Source: Hasllibacter sp. MH4015 (lineage in GTDB: Bacteria; Pseudomonadota; Alphaproteobacteria; Rhodobacterales; Rhodobacteraceae). Taken from it: a stretch of 64,000 nucleotides of DNA. The position numbers and the translations under genes were made by a program. Location: NCBI RefSeq assembly GCF_020177575.1, contig NZ_JAHTBK010000001.1, positions 1,299,875-1,363,874 on the forward strand. The letters run 5' to 3'. Under the pieces are notes generated by a model, which saw only the letters and a list, made by a program, of their open reading frames with translations, did no database searches and was not told the origin of the DNA. Below are positions 33,241 through 42,425 of the stretch, one piece after another (position 1 is the first letter of the stretch; each line of letters opens with the position of its first letter).

Positions 33241-34284
33241 TCAATCGGGGACGGAATCGAGGAAGGTGCCTGCATCTTCTGGCGCAAGTTGTGGGCGCAG
33301 ACGGGCGCGCAGATCGTCGAGGCCGAAGGCGCGCAGATCGTCGTTGAAATCGCCAAGACGCGGGGTGAGCTGGATGACCTCGATGTGTTGATCTGTGAAA
33401 CGGTCTATAAGAGACGTCGCCGCACTACGTCCTGCCGGGTCATTGTCGACAGCAATATAGAGGCGGCGCAGGGTCTTCGGTAGGTTGAGTGCTGAGAGGT
33501 GGTTTGCCGAGAGGACGGCAACGACAGGCAGGTCAGGCAAAGCCAGACGCAACGAGAGTAACGTCTCCAGCCCTTCGCCCGCGGCCATGATGCTGGCGGC
33601 ATCACCCATGCGGACCCCATTGCCGAGGAGGTTCCCCATGGCCTTCCGAGGAGGGACGACAGGGGCTTTTAGGGCCGTAGCCGGATCGAGCCAAGTCCGG
33701 TGCAGACCGGTCAGGCGACCCTCCAGATCGGTGACTTTCGCCAATAGGGCGGGCCATGTCTCCGGGGGCTCCAGAGGCGGATGGCCCTTGCGCCAGTAGA
33801 AGCAGCTCGGATGGAACCGCAGTGCACGGGTTTGCGCCATACCCACCAGCCCACGCTTCTCAAGATATCGTTCGGCCAAAGTGCCCTCGACCGGTTGCCC
33901 CATACTCCAGAGCCGCCGCGCGGCCTTTGCCGATCCGCGCTTAGCGGGAGCATTTTCTGTTGTCTGAGTTGGGGGTCTTGGGAGCCCCAGAAACCGTCGC
34001 GCTTCTTCCATCGTATCCTTCAGCGTGGTGATCTGCATGGCCGCGCCGATCAGATCGAGAAGGTCGCCATGCTCGCCCGTGGCGGCATCCGACCACTTTC
34101 CGGCTGCACCGGCACCGTATGTCGGACCCGTCAGCCGAACGTAGAGGCTGTGCCCGGGCGCGTTCTCGACATTGTCGACCATCCAGTATTGCCCATGCCT
34201 GCGGCCGTTCGACAGGTAGTGACGACAGACGGCCTCCGCATTTGCAGCCAAACTGCAGGCGATAACTCTTGCAGGGCTATCCAT
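33241..34284 (-). CDS. Toprim domain protein (DUF7146-type, plasmid primase-like)
   Basis: The 347-residue protein has a zinc-finger-less N-terminal part (AVCRHYLSNGRRHGQYWMVD, GHSLYVRLTG, WSDAATGEHGDLLDLI), a middle domain (ERYLEKRGLVG, LRFHPSCFYW) and a C-terminal toprim fold with MAAGEGLETLLSLRLALPDL (catalytic Glu) and LYIAVDNDPAGRSAA (DxD-like). It resembles the toprim proteins of plasmids and integrative elements, related to primases. It may act in element replication. It is on the same strand as the ParB-like gene, 117 bp away, with a strong hairpin between. Confidence 0.88.
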   Translation of the reverse strand: MDSPARVIACSLAANAEAVCRHYLSNGRRHGQYWMVDNVENAPGHSLYVRLTGPTYGAGAAGKWSDAATGEHGDLLDLIGAAMQITTLKDTMEEARRFLGLPRPPTQTTENAPAKRGSAKAARRLWSMGQPVEGTLAERYLEKRGLVGMAQTRALRFHPSCFYWRKGHPPLEPPETWPALLAKVTDLEGRLTGLHRTWLDPATALKAPVVPPRKAMGNLLGNGVRMGDAASIMAAGEGLETLLSLRLALPDLPVVAVLSANHLSALNLPKTLRRLYIAVDNDPAGRSAATSLIDRFTDQHIEVIQLTPRLGDFNDDLRAFGLDDLRARLRPQLAPEDAGTFLDSVPD

Positions 34285-34348
34285 CGGTGGGTCCTCTCGT
34301 CAGTGCAGATGGAAAAAGGGCTCACCGTTTCCGATGGGCCCAAGGTGT

Positions 34349-34395
34349 CCGGTGGGTCGGGCGGCCTGGGGGACGGTTTAGGCCCGACCCACCGG
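34349..34395. repeat. Long perfect hairpin between toprim and parB genes
   Basis: CCGGTGGGTCGGGC (34349-34362) and GCCCGACCCACCGG (34382-34395) are perfect 14-bp arms around a 19-base loop. It lies just after the ParB-like stop. There is no T run on either side, so it is not a classical terminator; it may be an mRNA stabiliser, transcript end or protein site. Confidence 0.7.
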
Positions 34396-34400
34396 ATGTG

Positions 34401-36530
34401 TCACTCGGCGGCTGTCTTGGCGAAGGCGTCACCGGCGACGGGATCATCTTCCTCCATCGGGTCGGAGTCTCCGATAGCCGGTTCGCCGCCGTCTTCCGCC
34501 GATTGCGCTTCGCTGCTGTCGGGATCGTCGTCCGAAGCGTCATCGTCGACGCGGCCTGCCTCGTCGACCAGCTCGATTGCCGGTGTGTCCTTTTCCGGCA
34601 GCGGCGGCGTACGCAACGGTTCGGGCAGCCAGCCGGTGCCCACAAGCTGCTCCTCGGCCGCCGTCACCATCTCGGTCTTCTTCAGCCCGCCGATCCGGTC
34701 GGCAGCGTCCTCACCTTTCGCTTCGCGCACGGCCTCGAGGATGCGCGCCTTGGTCACGCGACCGAGGTAGCTGTCACCCGTGGCCGTCCAGCCCGCCTTT
34801 GCCATGTCGAGCCCGACGGTCCCAGCCAACACATCCGCATGCGCGATGGCGCGCGGTCGGCGCTGGTAGGGGTCGTGGACGGCATTCACGCTGATCGCCA
34901 CGCAATGGGCGAAGAGCGCCTCGCGGCTGCAGCTGTCGAACTCGGTCAGGGCCTCCCAGAGGTCTTCTGGCGCTTTCGGCAGGTTCCGTGCCCAGGTTTC
35001 ATGGCGCTGGTCGATAGCCTGCGCATAGCCCGTGTCGCTGAGGCCCGGCACCTGCGATCCGAAGGCGGCGTTGCGCGGTTCGATCTCGACGCAGCTGTCG
35101 ACGGCGTAGCGATAGAAGAGCCGCAGGACCATCGCGTGCAGGGCTGCGAGGAAGGCGACCTGCGGGTCCTGGGCCAGCGCATTGCGGAGCGCCACCGTGC
35201 GATGGGCCGTCAGTTCCATGACGAGGCGGTCGGAGAGCGGCTTGAGGCCGTCGTCCTCTTCCTCCTCGTCCGTAGTGGACGCGACGGTGTCATCAGCATC
35301 CTCGACCGGCGCCGTTTCTGGTGCGATCTCGCCGGTGTCCTCCACCTCCTCGACCGGTTCATCCTCTGCTCGCACATAGCCCCGCTCGACCCGCAGCCGC
35401 CCTGAACTGTCGATGCTGACGAAAGCCCCGGCCAAGGCAAGGTCGTCGGCCTCGTACCAGACCGGACGTGCCTCAAACGCTTCCATCGCCTCCTCGATCT
35501 CGCCCAACCGGGTATCGACGTCGTCAGGCAGCTCGTCGGCTTCTGCATGCTCGGCCTCAATTGCGTCGTATTCGGCCTTAAGCGCCTGGTAGCTGGTAGC
35601 CTCCTCGTCGCTCATCGGCACCGCCTCGCCATGGACCCGGCGCATCCCGAAGGTGTGGCCATAGGGGAATTCGGTATCGACCTCGACCCATTTCCAGCCT
35701 TCGGCGCGCACCCCCTCGGCCTCCTCGGCAAGCTTCTCGCGCACCATTGCGTCGAGCAGTGCAGCATCCTGCAGCCAGCCGCCGTCGTCCTGCTGGAACA
35801 GGTCGCGCAGGATCTCGCCCCCGGCCTCGATGTAATCGTCGAGCCCGGCGAACTGCGCCCGCTTGTCCGAGGCCCGCACCGCACCCTCTGTCAGCATGCG
35901 GCGGATCTCGTAAGGCTGCCGCGAATAGTGCCGCTGCAGCGCCTCCTAGACCTGCTCCTGCCGCGCGTGATCGGGATTGACCGTTAAGGCCATGAGCTGG
36001 TCGAGCGTCATCTCTTCCTCGGCATAGGCGTCGAGCAGCGAGGGCGCCACGGCGGCGAGCTTCAGCCGCTGCTTGACCACGCGAGCCGAGACGAAGAAGG
36101 CCGCGGCGATCTCCTCCTCGGTGCGGCCCTTCTCGCGCATCGCCTGGAAGGCGCGGAACTGATCGAGCGGATGCAGCGGGGCGCGCTGGACGTTCTCGGC
36201 CAGGCTGTCCTCCTCGGCGAGGCCATCGGTGCGCATGATGCAGGGGACCAGCGCGGTCATGTTCATGCGCTTCTGCTTGACGAGCAATTCCAGCGCCCGG
36301 AAGCGCCGCCCGCCGGCGGGGATCGTGTACATGCCGGTCTCGGTGCCGTTCTCGTCCAGCACAGACCGCACGGTGATGGAACTAAGCAGCGTCCGCCGTG
36401 CGATGTCCTCAGCCAGTTCCTCGATCGACACGCCCGCCTTGACGTGGCGCACGTTCGACTGGCTGAGAATGAGCTTGTTGAAGGGGATGTCGCGCGAGGC
36501 GCTGAGGGTGATCTTCTGTTGCTTGGTCAT
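34401..36530 (-). pseudogene. ParB/RepB-family partition protein interrupted by an in-frame amber codon
   Basis: Two reading frames in the same phase make one 709-residue ParB-like protein. The first 194 residues (KITLSASRDIPFNKLILSQS, RTLLSSITVRSVLDENGTET, PAGGRRFRALELL, EDSLAENVQRAPLHPLDQFR) are the ParB nuclease-like and helix-turn-helix regions. A TAG at 35946-35948 stands between EQV and EALQRHYSRQPYEIRR; a G would make TGG, Trp. The rest has acidic repeats and a conserved C-terminal domain (DMAKAGWTATGDSYLGRVTK). Large plasmid ParB-like proteins of this size occur next to DUF932 genes. It starts after a conserved leader shared with the DUF932 gene. Confidence 0.85.
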
Positions 36531-36558
36531 CGGGATATCTCCGCGACAGGCCGGCCGG

Positions 36559-36612
36559 GAGCCTCTCTCCCGACCTCCAAACCCGTCACGGAAAACCCGG
36601 CACCCCTCTCAC
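36559..36612 (-). repeat. Conserved leader repeat, copy 1 (before parB)
   Basis: The plus-strand core GACCTCCAAACCCGTCACGG with flanking GCCTCTCTC and CACCCCTCT is shared almost exactly with 38342-38395. It ends 29 bp before the ParB-like ATG at 36530. The second copy has the same distance (28 bp) to the DUF932 start, so it is probably a shared 5' leader or regulator site. Confidence 0.75.
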
Positions 36613-36741
36613 TCTAGGGCCGCTAGGGCGAACGTGTGCCGCATGAGACGCCCGATATGCGGACGAAGCTGCCTTCGGCAAAGTTTGAGCCAATGACCGC
36701 TTTGTGTTACGCTAACGGCGAACCCAGAGAAGTGACACGCC

Positions 36742-36981
36742 GTGACCATGCCGAAGCTGAAAAGAGTAAAGGTTTCCACCGAGCAGGAGCTTCGGAATTG
36801 GCTCAATAAGAATTCTGATCAAGAGCAGGAAGTGATGATTGTTACCTGCAACCAGAAGTCTCGCGACAAATTCATCAGCATCGATCGAGTCCGGGATGCC
36901 GTTGTGCAGAGTGGCTGGAATGCCGGGCGAAGTTACACTCTCGACGGCAACTTGGTCGGACACGTCATCAGTCACAGCTAA
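36742..36981 (+). CDS. Small conserved hypothetical protein (79 aa)
   Basis: The product (KLKRVKVSTEQELRNWLNKN, then QEVMIVTCNQKSRDKFISID, and a GRSYTLDGNLVGHVI end) is a compact alpha/beta protein that I recall, almost unchanged, from many Rhizobiales and Rhodobacterales islands and plasmids. No function is known. The GTG at 36742 has GAGAAG nine bases before it; the ATG at 36748 is an alternative start. It is on the opposite strand from its neighbours, between the leaders of parB and the DUF932 gene region, and has fewer GC-ending codons than they do. Confidence 0.7.
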   Translation: MTMPKLKRVKVSTEQELRNWLNKNSDQEQEVMIVTCNQKSRDKFISIDRVRDAVVQSGWNAGRSYTLDGNLVGHVISHS

Positions 36982-37120
36982 CTGACCTGCTATTCTCAAA
37001 ACAACTGAATGCGGACATTGGTCATTGCCGCAGCATTTGTAACTTCGGGCTCGAAGCGGACCTTGAAGGCGTGATGCGAGGGAGGTGGCTGCCGCCGGAA
37101 CCACTCTCATCGGAACCAGA

Positions 37121-38314
37121 CTACGTCACCTTCTCCAACAGGCACTTCGCCTTCCCCTCCATCACCAACCGCGCATCCTGCTGCGGCTTCGACCGTGCCA
37201 CCGCGGTGATCCCCTGCACGAAGTCGAAGACGCTCTCGGGCGGGCGGCCTTCCTCGGCCAGCACAGTCTCGACGATCCGCCCCGTCTCCGCCTTCGAGAA
37301 CCCGCGCTTGCGCAGGAAGTCCTGACGGTCCTCGTCCGACCGCGCGACGATCTTCTCTCGCGCCGCGCGGATGCCGTCGATGAAGGGCGCGGGCGAGGAC
37401 TCGGCGAAGCGGCTGAGCGCCGGGGCGGCCTCATGCGCGAAGCGGGACGCGGCGTATTTCGAGTGCCGGATCGTGATCTCTTGGAAGTCCTCGACGCCCC
37501 AGAGGTTGCGGTTCTGGCAGACGGCGCGCAGGTAGAAGCTGGCGATGCCGAGCGTCTTGGCGCCCACCTCCGAGTTCCAGCAATAGAACCCCCGGAAGTA
37601 GAGGTCGGGCGAGCCGTCGGGCAGCAGCCCCGCCTCGATGGGGTTCAGGTCGTCGACGAGGAACAGGAACACGTCGCGGTCCGAGGCGTAGAGCGTCGTT
37701 GTCTCCTTCGTGACGTCCACGCGCGGGTTGTAGATGCCCGTCGACCAGTCGAGCACGCCCGGCACCTTCCAGCGCGTGTCGCCCGTGCCGTTGCCCGCGA
37801 TCCGCTGCACGGCGGAGACCAGTTCATGATCGTAGATGCGGCCGTAATCGGGGCCGGTCACGGCGCGCAGTTCCCTTCGGCCATTCGCGACTTCCATGGT
37901 CTTGATCTGCTCGGCCCGGTGGTTCGTCAGCCCGTATTGCAGGTTGATGCCCGCCAGAGGCGCAGGCAGCTGCCGGAGATAGGCGGCGGGCGCACCGACG
38001 AGGCTTGAGAGCTGGCCGAAGGACCAATGCGTCGGTGCTAGGGGTTCATCCGCACCAGGCAGGACCAGCCCCAGCTTTTCCGGGTCGTCGCGATGCGCCT
38101 CGACCCGGATCGACGCACTCTCCACCGTGCGCGTCCGGCTCCGCTCCGCCCGGCCCTTGACCGAGGCGAAGAGATCGTCGAGCGACAGATACCGCTCGTC
38201 ATCCGGCCGCGAGAACCATTCGGACGCAACGCGGTCCACGTTCGTGCCGCGCGACACGTCCACCTTGTAGCCGCCGCTTGTGTCACGTCCGGCATCGATA
38301 ATCTCGGTATTCAT
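37121..38314 (-). CDS. DUF932 domain protein (plasmid/phage LGT-type)
   Basis: The 397-residue protein matches DUF932: PDDERYLSLDDLFASVKGRA at the front, then THWSFGQLSSLVGAPAAYLR, AVTGPDYGRIYDHELVSAVQ and a core of GFYCWNSEVGAKTLGIASFY, ending with FVQGITAVARSKPQQDARLV. The family is widespread on plasmids and integrative elements, probably in DNA metabolism, without a proven function. A leader repeat shared with the ParB-like gene precedes the ATG at 38314. It is intact. Confidence 0.87.
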   Translation of the reverse strand: MNTEIIDAGRDTSGGYKVDVSRGTNVDRVASEWFSRPDDERYLSLDDLFASVKGRAERSRTRTVESASIRVEAHRDDPEKLGLVLPGADEPLAPTHWSFGQLSSLVGAPAAYLRQLPAPLAGINLQYGLTNHRAEQIKTMEVANGRRELRAVTGPDYGRIYDHELVSAVQRIAGNGTGDTRWKVPGVLDWSTGIYNPRVDVTKETTTLYASDRDVFLFLVDDLNPIEAGLLPDGSPDLYFRGFYCWNSEVGAKTLGIASFYLRAVCQNRNLWGVEDFQEITIRHSKYAASRFAHEAAPALSRFAESSPAPFIDGIRAAREKIVARSDEDRQDFLRKRGFSKAETGRIVETVLAEEGRPPESVFDFVQGITAVARSKPQQDARLVMEGKAKCLLEKVT

Positions 38315-38341
38315 GCGTTTTCTCCCGCGACGGGCGGTCGA

Positions 38342-38395
38342 AAGCCTCTCTCTCGACCTCCAAACCCGTCACGGGCCGGAACGGCACCCCTCTGA
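38342..38395 (-). repeat. Conserved leader repeat, copy 2 (before the DUF932 gene)
   Basis: It matches 36559-36612 with one mismatch in the first 30 bases (GCCTCTCTCTCGACCTCCAA is the start of this copy) and again in CACCCCTCT at the end; the middle 10 bases differ. It ends 28 bp before the ATG at 38314 and also lies 9 bp after the integrase stop. Confidence 0.75.
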
Positions 38396-38403
38396 CCCTC
38401 GGG

Positions 38404-39492
38404 TCACTCCGCTGCGAGATCCCCCAGCGGGGAGGAGCCGCGCGATGCGTCCAGCCGGTGAAGCGCCTCTGGACGAATATGGGTGTAGCGGCGCAGCATC
38501 TTCCAGTCCTTGTGGCCGGTAACCAGCGAGACTTGCTCGATGGCGAAGCCGGCCTCGAAGAGGCGGCTTGTGCCTTCATGGCGCAAATCGTGGAAATGCA
38601 GGTCCTTCACGCTGACCTCGACGCAGGCGCGCCGGAAGGCCGAGCCGACCGATCTCGAATTGTAGGGAAAGATCCGGCCCCTTGCGTGTCCGAGTTCCTT
38701 GGCCTGTTCGGTGACCAACGCCCAGGAATCGAACCCCGTGGCGGCGAAGAGTGGGATCCGCTGGTCGTTCCCGGTCTTGTTGCGCGGGTCCTTCCTGTCG
38801 CGGATCATGAGCATCCGACGGTCGATGTCGAGATCGGTCCATTCGACGCGGCAGATCTCGTCGAGCCGCATCGCACTGGCCACGGCGAACTTCACGATCC
38901 GCGTCATCGGCAGGGTGAGGCGTTCGTTGTCATCGAAGCATCGGAATAGGCGGTTCAACTCGTCCGTTGTGGGGCGACGATCCCGCTCGGTGCCCTTGCC
39001 GATCAGACCGAGCCGCTTGAGCGCGACACGCGCCAGATCAACGGGTTCGGGAGAGATGTCGAGCCCGTGCACGGCTGCCGCATGGGTGATGATCATCTTG
39101 ATCACGCCGATATCGACGCTGAGGGTCACCGGGCCCGCACCTTGCTCCGCGCGCATCTTGCCGTAGTCGATCAGCTTCTGTCGGTCGAGATGCCCGATCT
39201 TCTCCTTGCCGAGGTTGCGCTTGAGCGTCGTGAGCGTGGCGGCCTTGCTGCGACGCGGCGGTTTCCCTACCTCGCACATATCGGTTATATGAAGGTCGAT
39301 GAGGTCGCCAAAGGTCTGGAGGCTGGAAACGGACATGCTTGTAGGCGCCAACCCCTGATCGACCCGGGTCTCCGCCTGGCGGGCCCAGCGATGGGCGTCG
39401 TCGCGGCGGAGGAACGTCTCGCTCGCGTAGCGGCCCTTTCGTCTGATTTGGACCCGGTAGGCACCGGAGGGAAGCTTGGTGACGGAGGCCAT
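38404..39492 (-). CDS. int: Tyrosine recombinase/integrase of a dusA-associated island
   Basis: The 362-residue protein has an arm-binding start (MASVTKLPSGAYRVQIRRKG), a core-binding middle (TFGDLIDLHITDMCEVGKPP, then KRNLGKEKIGHLDRQKLIDY) and a catalytic domain with Arg in ASAMRLDEICRVEWTDLDID, HxxR in LHFHDLRHEGTSRLFEAGF, the GHKDWKMLRRYTH ending with His and the nucleophile Tyr. The ATG at 39492 is preferred because the 36 residues added by a start at 39600 are not protein-like. It is divergent from dusA with 113 bp between, the layout of the known family of integrases that target dusA. No excisionase was found nearby. Confidence 0.92.
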   Translation of the reverse strand: MASVTKLPSGAYRVQIRRKGRYASETFLRRDDAHRWARQAETRVDQGLAPTSMSVSSLQTFGDLIDLHITDMCEVGKPPRRSKAATLTTLKRNLGKEKIGHLDRQKLIDYGKMRAEQGAGPVTLSVDIGVIKMIITHAAAVHGLDISPEPVDLARVALKRLGLIGKGTERDRRPTTDELNRLFRCFDDNERLTLPMTRIVKFAVASAMRLDEICRVEWTDLDIDRRMLMIRDRKDPRNKTGNDQRIPLFAATGFDSWALVTEQAKELGHARGRIFPYNSRSVGSAFRRACVEVSVKDLHFHDLRHEGTSRLFEAGFAIEQVSLVTGHKDWKMLRRYTHIRPEALHRLDASRGSSPLGDLAAE

Positions 39493-39605
39493 TTTCGTGT
39501 GCGCTGTGTGTGCAATGAATCGTCGTAGAGGGGCAAATTCGGGGATATTGAAGCGTATTCCAGCGTAGCAGCATCCGCCACCAACAGTTTGAAGATACAC
39601 AAAAA

Positions 39606-40595
39606 ATGCAAATAATTCAACACGCTAGATTGTCTATTGCCCCGATGATGGATTGGACCGATCGCCATTGCCGGTATTTTCACCGGCTGATGTCGACGCG
39701 GGCGTTGCTTTACACAGAGATGGTCACAGCCCCCGCAATCGTGCGTGGGGATGCGGAGCGGCATCTGGCCTTCGACGCGGCTGAGCATCCAGTGGCCTTG
39801 CAACTGGGCGGTTCGGAGCCTGCGGAATTGGCGGCCGCCACGAGGATCGCGGATGACTACGGGTACGACGAGATCAACCTGAATGTCGGCTGCCCGTCGG
39901 ATCGCGTACAGTCGGGATGCTTCGGGGCTGTTCTGATGCGTCAGCCAAGGCTCGTGGCGGAGTGTGTGCAAGCCATGCAAGCTGAAACACGCGTGGAGGT
40001 GACGGTGAAATGCCGGATCGGGGTGGACGAGCAAGACCCGCGTGAGTCCTTGCCCGCGTTCCTCTCGGCGATGGTCGAAGCGGGTGTATCGCGCGTGACG
40101 ATCCACGCACGCAAGGCGTGGCTGGAGGGGTTGAGCCCGAAGCAGAACCGCGATGTCCCGCCGCTCGATTACGATCTGGTCTATGACATGAAGCGCCAAT
40201 TTCCCGCGCTGCATGTGTCCCTCAACGGCGGGATCGACACGCTTGATACGGCGAAAGACCATCTTCGCCGCGGCATGGACGGGGTGATGATCGGTCGCGC
40301 AGCCTATCACTCACCCGGGGAGATTCTTCTGACCGCGGACGCGCATATCTTCGGCGATTCTGGGGCGGGGCGGACGGCCGAAGACGTGGCGCTGGCCATG
40401 TTGCCTTACATCGAGGCGCACCTGTCCACGGGCGGGCGCCTCAGCCACGTCACCCGCCACATGCTCGGCCTCTTTGCAGGCAGGCCCGGCGCGCGGGCTT
40501 GGCGCCGCATCCTGTCGCAGGAAGCCCATATCGACGGCGCCGGGCCGGAGGTCGTGGAGCGCGCCCTGCAAAGCCTGACCGCCCGGGCCGCGTGA
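39606..40595 (+). CDS. dusA: tRNA-dihydrouridine synthase A
   Basis: The 329-residue TIM-barrel flavoprotein reduces U20/U20a in the tRNA D-loop using FMN and NADPH. The N-terminal SIAPMMDWTDRHCRYFHRLM is the family hallmark; LNVGCPSDRVQSGCFGAVLM holds the catalytic Cys, and VTVKCRIGVDEQ, HARKAWLEGLSPKQN and VSLNGGIDT are FMN and tRNA contacts. The first residues (MQIIQH) and the upstream sequence are AT-rich with no clear ribosome site, as expected if an inserted island supplied a new 5' end. The rest is typical backbone and looks functional. Confidence 0.93.
   Translation: MQIIQHARLSIAPMMDWTDRHCRYFHRLMSTRALLYTEMVTAPAIVRGDAERHLAFDAAEHPVALQLGGSEPAELAAATRIADDYGYDEINLNVGCPSDRVQSGCFGAVLMRQPRLVAECVQAMQAETRVEVTVKCRIGVDEQDPRESLPAFLSAMVEAGVSRVTIHARKAWLEGLSPKQNRDVPPLDYDLVYDMKRQFPALHVSLNGGIDTLDTAKDHLRRGMDGVMIGRAAYHSPGEILLTADAHIFGDSGAGRTAEDVALAMLPYIEAHLSTGGRLSHVTRHMLGLFAGRPGARAWRRILSQEAHIDGAGPEVVERALQSLTARAA
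39641..39670. other. Putative island attachment site in the 5' end of dusA
   Basis: The bases encoding APMMDWTDRHC (CGATGATGGATTGGACCGAT within) are the conserved part of dusA used as attachment site by dusA-targeting integrases. The integrase gene lies directly beside it. No second copy was seen in this window, so the exact core and the other end cannot be set. Confidence 0.4.
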
Positions 40596-40647
40596 TATTT
40601 ATTTGAGATTGCGGGGGGCAGAGGGGGCGGATATACCGCGCTGACGT

Positions 40648-40724
<77 letters not shown>

Positions 40725-40888
40725 CTTTCCCCACGGCCAATTCATCGAAGCCGAAGGCGCGCGCCGCTACGTTCCCCGCGCACCTGCACGGTTTCTGCAC
40801 GAAAGCCTCTCGCCCCTTGCGCAAGCCCGCGACACATCGCGAGGGCTGCCCTGTCAATGTGCCCCCAACCAATTTTGGAATGGAGAAC

Positions 40889-42415
40889 ATGATGACGGGA
40901 CAATGGACCATCCGCGGCGTACCGGACAGCTTGAGAGATGACGCCTGGTGGTTGGCCGAGCCGAGCGAGGGGCCCGCCCGGCCCGGCGATGCATCGTTTT
41001 GGACCCGTGCGCAGCCGCTTTGGAAGGTCATGCTCGCGCTCGTCCTCTTGGTCTGCCTTGCCGATCTCAGCTTCTGGCGGGTCGAGTCGGGGCTTTCGAT
41101 CGCGGTGTTCTGCCTCGCGCTTTCGGTTGCGATGCTGTTCTTCAGACCGGGCGGGGCCACGATCAGGGAATGGATGCTCGCATTGGGCTTCGCTGTGCTG
41201 TGCAATCTTCCGGTGATCGAGCAGGTGCAGGGGCTGTCGATTGTCTTCAGCTTCGCCGGCCTCCTGATCCTCCTGGCTTGGGTTGCCGCGGGCCGTGTTC
41301 CCGGCCTTGGCCATACAGCACGCGCGCTGGTCTGGGCGTGTTGCGACGGGATTGCCGCGATGCCGGTGCAAACAATCCGGGCGGCTCGTGCGAACCATGG
41401 GGGCGTCGGATACCAGGGCCTGCTGCGTAGCGCACTTCTGCCCGCCGGGATCGGGCTGGTCTTTGCCGCCCTTTTCGTCAATGCCAATCCGATCTTTGGC
41501 GGCGTTCTGAACGATCTTACGGCGTTCGGCTGGCTCAGCATTGATGGCGTATTGCGCATCCTTTTCTGGGGCTTCGTCGCCTGCCTCATCTGGCCATATC
41601 TGAACGCGCAAGGCGTAAATGGCGTGGAGCCTTTTGGGGCCGCGCGGTTCAGGACCCCGACCTTGCCCGCGACGCTCACCGAATTGGTCAATGCCCGGTC
41701 CGTCACACTGTCCCTGATCCTGTTCAACATCCTGTTTCTCGGCCAGACGCTGTCGGATCTCGGCGTGTTGCTTGGCACTGTCGGCCTTCCCGAGGGCGTA
41801 ACCTATGCCCAATACGCCCATAGCGGGGTCTATCCCCTGATGGCGGCGGCCCTTCTGGCGGGGCTGTTTGCGATGGCGACCCGGTCGATGGTCCAGGACA
41901 ATCGCACCTTGCGATGGATGGTCTATGCCTGGTTGGCGCAGACCCTGTTTCTGGTGATGACGGCGGCACTGCGCATGATGCTCTATGTGCAGGTCTATTC
42001 GCTCACCTACCTGCGCGTGGCCGTCTTCATCTGGCTGGCCGTGGTGCTGATTGGCCTTGTCTTGGTCATCGTCCAGATTGCGGAGCGGCGGTCGACGGGC
42101 TGGTTGATCCGCTCAACCTTCGGCGTCGGGATTGTCACGCTCTACGTGTGTTGTTTCGTGAATTTCGCCCACCTGATCGTTTCGTACAACCTGAACGCCG
42201 ACATTCCGCTCAGCCGGTTGGACCTTGCCTATCTCTGCGGGTTGGGCGAGCAGGCGATCCCGGCGATGATGGACCAGGGGCAGGTCATGGACGAGGTTGT
42301 GTGCGGCACGGGCGGGCGGCCGGCAATCCGCTTCGACCCGATCGAGACGTGGCAGGAATGGGGCTTTCGCCGCTGGCGCTTGCAGTCGTATCTTGCCGCT
42401 CACCATGATCTTTGA
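40889..42415 (+). CDS. DUF4173 polytopic membrane protein
   Basis: The 508-residue protein has roughly 10-12 transmembrane helices (LWKVMLALVLLVCLADLSFW, WMLALGFAVLCNLPVIE, GLLRSALLPAGIGLVFAALF and others) and the DUF4173 core (VNGVEPFGAARFRTP, LGQTLSDLGVLLGTVGLPEG, YAHSGVYPLMAAALLAGLF). The ATG at 40889, with GGAG just before it, is preferred over a longer frame from 40817. The next gene begins 10 bp later, so it forms an operon with a two-component system, and may be the sensed or controlled membrane partner. Function unknown. Confidence 0.82.
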   Translation: MMTGQWTIRGVPDSLRDDAWWLAEPSEGPARPGDASFWTRAQPLWKVMLALVLLVCLADLSFWRVESGLSIAVFCLALSVAMLFFRPGGATIREWMLALGFAVLCNLPVIEQVQGLSIVFSFAGLLILLAWVAAGRVPGLGHTARALVWACCDGIAAMPVQTIRAARANHGGVGYQGLLRSALLPAGIGLVFAALFVNANPIFGGVLNDLTAFGWLSIDGVLRILFWGFVACLIWPYLNAQGVNGVEPFGAARFRTPTLPATLTELVNARSVTLSLILFNILFLGQTLSDLGVLLGTVGLPEGVTYAQYAHSGVYPLMAAALLAGLFAMATRSMVQDNRTLRWMVYAWLAQTLFLVMTAALRMMLYVQVYSLTYLRVAVFIWLAVVLIGLVLVIVQIAERRSTGWLIRSTFGVGIVTLYVCCFVNFAHLIVSYNLNADIPLSRLDLAYLCGLGEQAIPAMMDQGQVMDEVVCGTGGRPAIRFDPIETWQEWGFRRWRLQSYLAAHHDL

Positions 42416-42425
42416 GGGGCGTGTG

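Larger units (their letters stand above)
27760..39605. mobile_element. Remnant of an integrative/conjugative element ending at dusA; left end outside or unresolved
   Basis: The block holds a tyrosine recombinase next to dusA, plasmid-type DUF932, ParB-like, toprim and DUF2493 genes, and trbF-trbG-trbI-DUF2274 of a P-type conjugative secretion system. The relaxase, coupling protein, trbB-E and trbJ are not in the window, trbL is truncated and parB has an amber codon, so the element is defective. The cargo at 1-27463 is probably part of the same island, because no second attachment site was found inside the window. Confidence 0.7.
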
